From the NCBI GenBank assembly GCA_900553765.1, contig USET01000067.1:1-5213 (forward strand): a DNA stretch of 5,213 nt, given 5' to 3'. This stretch comes from an uncultured Mycoplasmatota bacterium. GTDB taxonomy: Bacteria; Bacillota_I; Bacilli_A; RF39; UBA660. The translations under genes were made by a program, and so were the position numbers. Below are positions 1 to 5,213 of this stretch, one piece after another; position 1 is the stretch's first letter; each line of letters starts with the position of its first letter. The notes below the pieces were generated by a model that ran no database searches, was not told where the DNA came from, and saw only the letters and a program-made list of their open reading frames with translations.

Positions 1-498
1 GGCGTGCTCGCCGAGGATGCCGACGATCTTATCAGTATCGGCACGATCGGTTTGATCAAAGGAATCGATAGCTATTCTTACAAACACAATACAAGAATTA
101 CAACTTATTGTGCGAGATGTATCGAAAATGAAATACTAATGTATTTTCGAGGAGATAAAAAAAACAATAAAAATATCAGTATCAATGAAAGTGTAGGCTT
201 TGATAAAGATGGGAATGAGATTACTTTCCTAGACATTCTGAAGACACCAAAACCAGATTTTGCTATGGACTTACACCAACAAAACAGTATTGAAAATTTA
301 AAGAAATACATTCATATTTTAACGGAACGTGAACGTGAGATCATCGAGAAACGTTATGGTCTAAAGGACGATAAAGAAATCACCCAAAAAGAAATTGCAA
401 AACAATTAGGCATTTCTAGAAGCTATGTTTCACGTATCGAAAAAAGAGCCCTTACAAAACTACTTCGTGAATTTATGAAAAATAAAAGTCACGATTAG
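1..498 (+). CDS. sigK: RNA polymerase sporulation sigma factor SigK, 3' portion (5' end outside window)
   Basis: This is a sigma-70 family factor that in spore formers directs late mother-cell transcription (coat and cortex genes). The frame is open from base 1, so the GTG at position 4 is an internal codon, not a start; 165 residues are visible. From memory of Bacillus SigK (about 240 residues), some 70 N-terminal residues, including the pro-sequence and region 1.2/2.1, are missing. Region 2 is recognisable: DLISIGTIGLIKGIDSY (residues about 9-25), then TYCARCIENEILMYFRG (about 35-51), which covers the -10-recognition segment. A DKDGNEITFLDIL linker follows. Region 4 has ILTEREREIIEKRYGL, then the -35-binding helix-turn-helix QKEIAKQLGISRSYVSRIEK, then KRALTKLLREF. 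The ISRSYVSRIEKRAL tail and the DKDGNEI linker fit SigK better than SigE. The frame is continuous through the site where skin elements interrupt the gene in some species. No terminator is seen before the next gene. Confidence 0.93.
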   Translation, partial: GVLAEDADDLISIGTIGLIKGIDSYSYKHNTRITTYCARCIENEILMYFRGDKKNNKNISINESVGFDKDGNEITFLDILKTPKPDFAMDLHQQNSIENLKKYIHILTEREREIIEKRYGLKDDKEITQKEIAKQLGISRSYVSRIEKRALTKLLREFMKNKSHD

Positions 499-518
499 AT
501 GTGATATTGAAATTTATA

Positions 519-527
519 TGTTATAAT
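519..527 (+). promoter_or_regulatory. Extended -10 promoter for the unknown gene
   Basis: The 49-bp gap after sigK contains TGTTATAAT: a consensus -10 hexamer TATAAT at 522-527 preceded by the TGn extension at 519-521. No good -35 box lies 16-18 bp upstream (ATGTGA or similar), which is tolerable for extended -10 promoters. Transcription would start near 533-535, only about 13 nt before the ATG, so the Shine-Dalgarno would sit almost at the 5' end of the RNA. Read-through from sigK is also possible because no terminator separates the genes. The AT-rich sequence makes a chance match possible. Confidence 0.5.
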
Positions 528-535
528 ATATTCAT

Positions 536-540
536 GAGGG
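536..540 (+). promoter_or_regulatory. Ribosome binding site of the unknown gene
   Basis: GAGGG ends 7 nt before the ATG at 548. This good Shine-Dalgarno at standard spacing fixes the start codon and supports the frame as a translated gene. Confidence 0.8.
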
Positions 541-547
541 ATTTACT

Positions 548-1249
548 ATGGGAGAGAAAGAAACAATTTTAGTCATGTGTAAACCACAAGATTACGCATA
601 CATTGCATCCGACAAATTTAGTCATTGGTTAAAAGAAAATAGAATCGATCCAGAAAAAAACGATTTATGGCTACCCTATGCTTTTTGCATAGTACACCCA
701 ATGGCAGATATAGTTAAAACATGGAATGAAACCGACAAGATGAAATGGTTTCAACAGCATTACCCAACTCTTTCAGAGTTTTATTCTCTGAATGACTTAG
801 AAAATATGCTTCAAACAACTCGAAACGAATTTACACTAGAAGAAAAACTAAATGACACAAAAGAAAAATTAAATTGGATCAAAAATGTACATCTCGTAAA
901 TGAATCCTATTTAACTACACCTGATGTCTCTAGTTTTGTTTCTCGAAATGTTATCGAATATATTGCAAACGAAAGTTTCGAACCAGATTTACATGAATAT
1001 GAAATCATTTTAAGGCACAATTTAAAAAAGCAAAAATTGGAGTGGCTCACGCCATATTTAACTAGAGTACATGCACCAGAATATCAAACTTTTCTCTATC
1101 AATTGCATCATATGATATTAGATTTTACTCCAAGAGAACTTCACGATGAAAGAGAAGAATTATTCGCCGAAATACAATACGCAGTAGAAAACCACGCTAC
1201 TGTACATTACGATTTATCGTATGAAGAAAAAGGCCTATCTTATCGATAG
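548..1249 (+). CDS. Unrecognised soluble protein, 233 aa, downstream of sigK
   Basis: I do not recognise the family. The protein is complete, with an ATG preceded by GAGGG at 7 nt spacing and a TAG stop. It has no signal peptide or hydrophobic stretch long enough to cross a membrane, so it is probably cytoplasmic. It is rich in aromatic residues and histidine: six Trp (residues 27, 41, 59, 67, 110, 166) and twelve His, with only two Cys (11 and 47), so no zinc-knuckle pattern. Residues about 82-112 are charged and probably helical or coiled (LENMLQTTRNEF, then LEEKLNDTKEKLNW). The C-terminal half looks mainly helical, with a HHMILDF segment near 187-193 and an acidic ELHDEREELFAEIQ helix near 197-210. 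Its base composition matches its neighbours. It may be co-transcribed with sigK or use the extended -10 promoter at 519-527. A sporulation role is only a guess from position. That it is a real gene is well supported; its function is unknown. Confidence 0.85.
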   Translation: MGEKETILVMCKPQDYAYIASDKFSHWLKENRIDPEKNDLWLPYAFCIVHPMADIVKTWNETDKMKWFQQHYPTLSEFYSLNDLENMLQTTRNEFTLEEKLNDTKEKLNWIKNVHLVNESYLTTPDVSSFVSRNVIEYIANESFEPDLHEYEIILRHNLKKQKLEWLTPYLTRVHAPEYQTFLYQLHHMILDFTPRELHDEREELFAEIQYAVENHATVHYDLSYEEKGLSYR

Positions 1250-1257
1250 GTCTTTTT
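1227..1257. terminator. Shared bidirectional terminator between converging genes
   Basis: A 13-bp stem pairs 1227-1239 with 1245-1257 around the 5-nt loop 1240-1244. The base is an A5/T5 tract, giving a U-run on either strand. In plus-strand RNA the stem has one G-U pair (1233 with 1251); in minus-strand RNA that position becomes an A-C mismatch, so the plus-strand hairpin should be the stronger. A further T-run (1261-1268) follows on the plus strand. The hairpin contains the TAG of the unknown gene (1247-1249) and the stop of ileS (1256-1258, overlapping at its base), so it would end both transcripts. Confidence 0.82.
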
Positions 1258-4200
1258 ATACTTTTTTTACATCTAATGAAACTTCATGACCATTGATATC
1301 GAAAGTATCTTTTAAGTCATCCTTTTCTACTAGCTCTAAAGCAAGTGTTTCTTCTTTTACAAATTCTTCAAAATGCTCTAATGCTGTTTTGAATTCTTCG
1401 TCTCCACTATAGTATAATTCGATACGATCTGCGACATCAAAATCTTTCGTTTTTCTCAAGTTTTGCACCTTCGATACAAGTTCACGAGCAATTCCTTCCT
1501 CGATTAATTCTTGTGTTAATTCAGTATCTAAGATGATAAATTGATTGTTTTCCATCTGAACATTGAATCCTTCTTTTGCTTGAATGCGGATAACAACCAT
1601 ATCAGCAGAGATATTATATGGAATATCCCCTACTTCAATATCGATATTGTCTTCGTTTTGTAGTGCTAAAATTTGTTCTACTGATAGATTTTTTAATGCT
1701 TCCGCATACAACTTGATATCTGGTCCAAAGATTGGTCCTGCAACCTTATAATTTGGAAGAACTGTAAAGTTCATAAATTCGCTCAAATCAGATTTATAGA
1801 CGACGTTCTTTACGTTTAACTCTTCTTTAATTAAATCCGTTAAGCCTCCAATAGTCTTTTCGTTCTTTCCATCTAGCAATACTTCGCTAATTGGTTGACG
1901 TACTTTAATCTTCGCTTCTTCACGTGCATTTCTTCCAAGAGAAATCAAGCTTCTTACCAAATCCATTCTCTTTTCAATGTCTTCATTGATCAGTGATGCA
2001 TTTGCTACAGGGAAGTCGCTAAGATGCACAGACTCCTCTCCTGTGAGACTCGTATAGATTTCCTCTGCTGTATAAGATGCGATTGGAGCAATCATCTGAC
2101 ATAGTCCAACTAATACTTCATAAGTTGTCTTATAAACAGCTTTCTTGCTATCGTTTAACTCACTTTCCCAGAATCTACGACGGTTTCTTCTGATATACCA
2201 GTTAGATAAATCTTCATTTACAAAATCTGTAATACTTCTAACTACCTTATTCAAATCGTATTCTTCGTATGATTTCGTAACATAATCTAATAATTTGTGA
2301 TATTTAGAAAGCAACCAATGATCGATCTCTTCTCTTTTTTCATAAGGAACATCGAATGTTCTTGGATCGACGTGATCCGTATTTGCATAAAGAGCAAAGA
2401 AAGAATATGTATTTCTAAACGTATTGAAGAACTTAGAGTAAACTTCTTTTACACCATTTTCATCAAACTTAAGTGGTGTCCATACAGGAGAAGCATAAAG
2501 CATATACCATCTCACTGGATCCGCACCGTATTTTGTCATAATTTCAATTGGATCGATGATATTTCCAGTTGACTTACTCATCTTCTTTCCGTGAGCATCC
2601 AACATCATGTCATTTACAACGACATTTTTAAATGAAGACTCTCCAGAAATAATCGTTGAAATAACTAACAATACATAGAACCATCCACGTGTTTGATCGA
2701 GTCCCTCTGCGATAAAGTCAGCTGGGAATTGACTTTCAAACAATTCTTTATTCTCAAATGGATAGTGAAATTGTGCATATGGCATTGCTCCAGAGTCGAA
2801 CCAAACGTCCAAGACATCTTTGACACGAGACATCGTCTTACCACATTTTTCACACTTGATATGTAGATCATCTACGTAAGGTCTATGTAATTCCATCTTT
2901 CTTACATCGACATCTTCCATAACCATTTCTTGCAATTCATCTAGAGAACCAATGACGTGTTTATGTCCACATTCACATGTCCATACAGGAAGTGGACATC
3001 CCCAATAACGATTTCTTGAAATTCCCCAGTCTACCATGTTTTCAAGCCAGTTACCAAAACGCTTTTCTCCAACATAAGAAGGATACCAGTTGATCTTTTT
3101 ATTTGCTTCGATAATTTTATCTTTGTATTCTGTCGTCTTGATATACCAAGCTGGTTTTGGATAGTTAATCAAAGGAGAATGACATCTCCAACAATGTGGA
3201 TAGTCATGCGTAATCTTCTGCTTTTTAAACAATTTATCGTTTTCTTTCAACCATCCTACAATTTCAAGTTCTAAATCTTTATCTGTTACAAGCGTACCTT
3301 CCCATGGTCCAGTTGTATAACATCCATCTAGTCCAACAGGATTTACAACGACAATTCCATGTTCCATACAAACGCGGTTATCGTCTGCTCCATACGCTGG
3401 TGCGATATGAACGACTCCAGTTCCATCTTCTGCAGTGACATATTCATCAGCAATTACTTCGAATGCTTTTCCATTCACTTCGACAAATGGCATTAACTGT
3501 TCATACTTGATTCCTACTAAGTCGGTACCTTTATAAGTTTCCAATACTTCGTAATCTTCCCCTAATACCGTATCAGCTAAAGAAGATGCCAAGATAAACG
3601 TATATCCCTTAGAACTTACTTTGATATATTCCAAATTTGGATTAACGCATAGTGCGACATTTGCCATCAATGTCCAAGGGGTCGTCGTCCATACTAAGAA
3701 ATACTCGTCTCGATCTTTGATTTTAAATGGAACGATAACTGTATTAACTGCATCTTGTTCATATCCTTGTGATACTTCGTTTGCAGAAAGTTCTGTTCCA
3801 CATCTTGGACAGTACCATAATACACGATCTCCATGATATAGAAGACCTTTCTTATCCATTTCTTTAATGATCCACCATTCAGATTCGATATAATCATTTT
3901 CACAAGTTACATAAGGGTGTTCACAATCGATGAATTGTCCCATGCAATCTGTTACGTAGTTAATCTCATCGATATTAACTGCTGTTGCTTGATTACATTC
4001 CTTACAAAAGTTTTCTACACCGAACTTTTCGATATCTGCTTTTGTCTTAAAACCAAGTTTCTTCTCTACGTTTACTTCGATTGGAAGACCATGCGTATCA
4101 AGTCCAATCTTTCTTAATACATAATATCCTCGCATCGTTTTATATTTACAAAAGGCATCTTTGATCGTCTTGGCAAAGACATGATGAATTCCAGGTTTCG

Positions 4201-4357
4201 CATTCGCATAAATTGGTCCATCATAAAAGACAAAAGAATCGTTGTCTTTTCTATTTTCAATCGTCAAGTTTAAAATGTCTTTCTTTTTCCATTCCTTTAG
4301 AATTTTTTGTTCTACTTCGCTTGCTTTCCCCTTTTCCAACTCTTTAAACTCTTTCAT
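1256..4357 (-). CDS. ileS: Isoleucyl-tRNA synthetase, type 2 (IleRS2), with GIHH signature
   Basis: This cytoplasmic class I synthetase charges tRNA-Ile with isoleucine using ATP. I start it at the ATG at 4357 (1033 aa) because AGGAGG lies 7 nt upstream; an in-frame TTG at 4375 would overlap that Shine-Dalgarno. Numbered from this Met: the first signature sits in PGIHHV (55-60), where HxGH is replaced by GIHH; GLDTHGLPIE (85-94) lines the active site; the Cys pair in YCPRCG (182-187) begins an insertion; the editing domain shows WTTTPWTL (223-230) and GTGVVHIAPAYGADD (312-326); CWRCHSPL (389-396), a CEC motif near 461 and CEKC (502-505) may bind zinc; GLDQTRGW (552-559) and KMSKS (592-596) complete the catalytic core. 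The N-terminus (FKELEKGKASEVEQKI) and the lack of a C-terminal zinc knuckle place it in the eukaryote-like type 2 class. Expression is controlled by the T-box leader upstream. It appears intact. Confidence 0.97.
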   Translation of the reverse strand: MKEFKELEKGKASEVEQKILKEWKKKDILNLTIENRKDNDSFVFYDGPIYANAKPGIHHVFAKTIKDAFCKYKTMRGYYVLRKIGLDTHGLPIEVNVEKKLGFKTKADIEKFGVENFCKECNQATAVNIDEINYVTDCMGQFIDCEHPYVTCENDYIESEWWIIKEMDKKGLLYHGDRVLWYCPRCGTELSANEVSQGYEQDAVNTVIVPFKIKDRDEYFLVWTTTPWTLMANVALCVNPNLEYIKVSSKGYTFILASSLADTVLGEDYEVLETYKGTDLVGIKYEQLMPFVEVNGKAFEVIADEYVTAEDGTGVVHIAPAYGADDNRVCMEHGIVVVNPVGLDGCYTTGPWEGTLVTDKDLELEIVGWLKENDKLFKKQKITHDYPHCWRCHSPLINYPKPAWYIKTTEYKDKIIEANKKINWYPSYVGEKRFGNWLENMVDWGISRNRYWGCPLPVWTCECGHKHVIGSLDELQEMVMEDVDVRKMELHRPYVDDLHIKCEKCGKTMSRVKDVLDVWFDSGAMPYAQFHYPFENKELFESQFPADFIAEGLDQTRGWFYVLLVISTIISGESSFKNVVVNDMMLDAHGKKMSKSTGNIIDPIEIMTKYGADPVRWYMLYASPVWTPLKFDENGVKEVYSKFFNTFRNTYSFFALYANTDHVDPRTFDVPYEKREEIDHWLLSKYHKLLDYVTKSYEEYDLNKVVRSITDFVNEDLSNWYIRRNRRRFWESELNDSKKAVYKTTYEVLVGLCQMIAPIASYTAEEIYTSLTGEESVHLSDFPVANASLINEDIEKRMDLVRSLISLGRNAREEAKIKVRQPISEVLLDGKNEKTIGGLTDLIKEELNVKNVVYKSDLSEFMNFTVLPNYKVAGPIFGPDIKLYAEALKNLSVEQILALQNEDNIDIEVGDIPYNISADMVVIRIQAKEGFNVQMENNQFIILDTELTQELIEEGIARELVSKVQNLRKTKDFDVADRIELYYSGDEEFKTALEHFEEFVKEETLALELVEKDDLKDTFDINGHEVSLDVKKV

Positions 4358-4364
4358 ATTCTCT

Positions 4365-4370
4365 CCTCCT
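4365..4370 (-). promoter_or_regulatory. ileS ribosome binding site
   Basis: A perfect AGGAGG lies 7 nt before the ATG at 4357. It decides the start: the longer frame from the TTG at 4375 would begin 4 nt upstream of, and read through, this site. It lies just downstream of the T-box terminator, so it is transcribed only after antitermination. Confidence 0.92.
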
Positions 4371-4377
4371 ATCAAAT

Positions 4378-4408
4378 AAAAAAACTCATCCTGCTAAGGA
4401 CGAGTTTT
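4378..4408 (-). terminator. Intrinsic terminator arm of the ileS T-box
   Basis: On the minus-strand RNA, 4408-4397 (AAAACUCGUCCU) pairs with 4392-4381 (AGGAUGAGUUUU). This is a 12-bp stem with one G-U pair and a UAGC loop (4396-4393), followed by further U residues at 4380-4378. The 5' arm also pairs in the competing antiterminator, the usual T-box switch. Confidence 0.93.
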
Positions 4409-4580
4409 ACCCGCGGTACCACCTTAATTTATATGTATACACTCAAAACTATAACGCGTTACCGTTCTTTTCTTATCCAAAAGAAACATCCAGAGTGATC
4501 TTTATAAAACTTTCATATCTATTTCCACCAACCATAGACTCTCTATCAATTCCATTTTATAACGTCTCTTTCACATGTTC
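4378..4580 (-). promoter_or_regulatory. T-box riboswitch leader of ileS, tRNA-Ile responsive
   Basis: The leader fills the gap between divIVA and ileS. Stem I: UUAUAAAA (4562-4555) pairs perfectly with UUUUAUAA (4509-4502); below this is the specifier loop, and AGAG (4569-4566) pairs with CUCU (4495-4492). The loop's 3' side reads AGAUCA, placing the codon AUC (Ile, 4499-4497) before the expected purine A4496. The upper arm closes with UCUAU (4538-4534) and AUAGA (4522-4518) around a GGUUGGUGG-type distal loop. The 14-nt T-box AAGGUGGUACCGCG is at 4425-4412; its UGGU (4421-4418) matches an ACCA tRNA 3' end, as expected for tRNA-Ile with discriminator A. Antiterminator: UUAAGG (4427-4422) pairs with CCUUAG (4399-4394), and GCG (4414-4412) with CGU (4402-4400). 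Uncharged tRNA-Ile should stabilise this form and allow ileS transcription. No convincing promoter is seen just upstream, so transcription probably enters from the divIVA promoter. Confidence 0.95.
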
Positions 4581-4581
4581 T

Positions 4582-5040
4582 TTAAAAATCAATTTTTTCT
4601 ATATCTTCCACAACCTCAAGTTGTGCCTCTACGATATCTCTTAAACGACGTTTGAAAATAGTGACATTACGTTTTAACATATCGGCTTCATCCTGTGCTC
4701 TTTCTGCCTTTAATAGGGCATCATTGACAATACGATTCGCATTTTGTCTTGCTTCGTTAATCATTGCTTCGCTCTCCTGACGTGCACTCATTCGCATCTG
4801 ATCAGAAGTCTTCTGCGCCATAATAATCGCTCTATTCAGCGTTTCTTCTGTCTTTTCGTATTGTTCAATCTTCTGTCGTAATCGTTTATTTTCTTGCTCG
4901 ATTGCCTCTAACTCAGCGATGCGTGTATTCTTAACTTTTAACTCTTTAATTAACCCCTCTACCTGGCTAATTACTTGATCGAGAAAGCGATTAACCTCAA
5001 CAGGATCGTAACCACGAAGTGTTCGATTAAATTTTTCCAC
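4582..5040 (-). CDS. divIVA: DivIVA cell-division / polar scaffold protein
   Basis: DivIVA is a coiled-coil peripheral membrane scaffold that gathers at negatively curved membrane (septa and poles) and recruits division, cell-wall or chromosome-anchoring partners. The GTG at 5040 gives 152 aa starting MEKFNRTLRGYDP, with AGAGG 8 nt upstream. The ATG at 5046 (154 aa) and GTG at 5049 (155 aa) are in frame but sit 2 nt from, or within, that Shine-Dalgarno. The N-terminal lipid-binding domain shows TLRGYDPVEVNRFLDQV (residues about 7-23), then a coiled coil rich in Glu, Lys and Gln (about 30-64). The family's EETLNRAI..AQ motif (about 65-76) and a C-terminal coiled coil to VEAQLEVVEDIEKIDF follow. 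The membrane-inserting Phe-Arg pair of Bacillus DivIVA is Leu-Arg here, and the N-terminus before RGYD is shorter (8 versus about 17 residues). divIVA-ileS adjacency is a known Firmicutes arrangement. It has its own strong promoter. Confidence 0.93.
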   Translation of the reverse strand: MEKFNRTLRGYDPVEVNRFLDQVISQVEGLIKELKVKNTRIAELEAIEQENKRLRQKIEQYEKTEETLNRAIIMAQKTSDQMRMSARQESEAMINEARQNANRIVNDALLKAERAQDEADMLKRNVTIFKRRLRDIVEAQLEVVEDIEKIDF

Positions 5041-5048
5041 TCTCATCA

Positions 5049-5053
5049 CCTCT
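5049..5053 (-). promoter_or_regulatory. divIVA ribosome binding site, deciding among three starts
   Basis: AGAGG, within the longer match AGAGGTGAT to the 16S 3' tail, lies 8 nt from the GTG at 5040 but only 2 nt from the ATG at 5046. Spacing favours the GTG, whereas codon preference favours the ATG; only the first three residues are in doubt. Confidence 0.7.
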
Positions 5054-5055
5054 CG

Positions 5056-5077
5056 GTGTTACGCCATATTGTAACAC
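5056..5077. repeat. Perfect inverted repeat over the divIVA -10 box and start site
   Basis: GTGTTAC (5077-5071) and GTAACAC (5062-5056) are perfect 7-bp complements separated by 8 bp. The left arm enters the -10 box; the right arm covers the predicted transcription start. The geometry suits an operator for a dimeric regulator. A hairpin in read-through RNA from sepF is the alternative; no U-tract follows, so it is not a standard terminator. Confidence 0.65.
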
Positions 5078-5096
5078 ACTATTTTTCTCATTTCAA
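5068..5096 (-). promoter_or_regulatory. Strong housekeeping (sigma-A type) promoter of divIVA
   Basis: The -35 box TTGAAA (5096-5091) and -10 box TACAAT (5073-5068) are separated by exactly 17 bp. A TGn extension precedes the -10 (TG at 5076-5075). Each hexamer differs from consensus by one base. The start site should fall near 5061, about 20 nt before the GTG start. It probably also drives the T-box leader and ileS. Confidence 0.82.
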
Positions 5097-5103
5097 TCTT
5101 TTT

Positions 5104-5213
5104 TTACCAGTCTGCATTGATATCGTCATTATCGTATATATCTTTTCCATCTGTCTCTTCTGTAATTTTACCTTGAACATTTACATTATTTGGCGTACAA
5201 AAAACAATTTCAT
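5104..5213 (-). CDS. sepF: SepF cell-division protein, C-terminal end only
   Basis: Only the last 35 codons are in the window; the stop is TAA at 5106-5104 and the frame runs off the right edge. SepF is an FtsZ-binding membrane anchor that polymerises and helps shape the division septum. The visible start EIVFCTPNNVNVQGKITEE resembles the last beta-strand and tail of Bacillus SepF (an IFLCTP-DNVDVSG type motif followed by an acidic tail), and both end in Trp. The tail DGKDIYDNDDINADW is acidic. Its position 63 bp upstream of divIVA in the same direction supports the call, since sepF lies near divIVA in many Firmicutes. The short length limits certainty. Confidence 0.78.
   Translation of the reverse strand, partial: EIVFCTPNNVNVQGKITEETDGKDIYDNDDINADW

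Noticed and set aside
4..6. GTG as the start of a short sigma factor
   Set aside because: The frame is open upstream and SigK homology is already in mid-region 2 here; the gene is cut by the window edge.
105..311. 68-codon minus-strand frame opposite sigK
   Set aside because: Antisense to conserved sigma factor sequence and low complexity in composition; no initiation signals.
508..527. TTGAAA (508-513) as a -35 box for the TATAAT at 522
   Set aside because: The spacer is only about 8-9 bp, far too short; the promoter was called on its extended -10 alone.
522..530. TATAATATA as a SigK-type -10 (CATAnnnTA) for the unknown gene
   Set aside because: It is one base off but in very AT-rich DNA, and no supporting -35 AC motif at a convincing distance was found.
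2297..2572. 91-codon plus-strand open frame inside ileS
   Set aside because: Antisense to a conserved part of ileS, with no Shine-Dalgarno and no recognisable protein; a shadow frame. The same holds for other short frames inside ileS.
4358..4375. Six-residue upstream extension of IleRS starting at TTG 4375
   Set aside because: Those codons are the Shine-Dalgarno AGGAGG itself, and the ATG at 4357 has ideal spacing.
4307..4498. 63-codon plus-strand frame across the T-box leader
   Set aside because: It runs antisense through the riboswitch helices and the start of ileS, which fully explain the sequence.
1..5213. CRISPR arrays, insertion sequences, tRNA or rRNA genes, phage or defence genes
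   Set aside because: No spaced direct repeats, transposase motifs, terminal repeats or tRNA cloverleaf were seen; apart from one unknown gene the window is core-genome content.

Overview
The window comes from a low-GC, endospore-lineage Firmicute (Bacillota). The genes are AT-rich, Shine-Dalgarno sequences are strong, and a sporulation sigma factor (SigK), a SepF/DivIVA division module and a tRNA-Ile T-box leader all occur together. The gene content would suit an Erysipelotrichia- or Clostridia-like lineage, but that placement is inference and no rRNA or other marker is present.

Layout. Plus strand, left: the 3' part of sigK (1-498), then a 49-bp gap with an extended -10 promoter, then an unrecognised 233-residue soluble protein (548-1249). 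Minus strand, right, read from the right edge leftwards: the last 35 codons of sepF (5104-5213), a strong promoter overlapped by a perfect inverted repeat, divIVA (4582-5040), an isoleucine T-box leader (about 4378-4580), and ileS (1256-4357). The two blocks converge: the unknown gene and ileS stop 6 bp apart, and both stop codons lie inside one hairpin at 1227-1257. No stretch over 300 bp lacks a gene; the longest gap (224 bp) is the T-box leader.

How the parts work together. SepF anchors FtsZ to the membrane, and DivIVA marks curved membrane at septa and poles. Their proximity, with ileS behind, matches the sepF...divIVA-ileS order known from many Firmicutes, here without ylmG/ylmH between sepF and divIVA. 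The T-box should let transcription into ileS proceed only when tRNA-Ile is uncharged. SigK is the late mother-cell sigma factor of sporulation; the gene after it has no assigned function.

Points of most interest: an IleRS of the type 2 class whose HIGH signature reads GIHH, the swapped form linked to mupirocin hyper-resistance; the inverted repeat across the divIVA promoter; the shared stop-codon hairpin; an abrupt GC change within the first 60 bp of sigK; and the unknown gene beside sigK. I did not find a clearly new multi-gene system.
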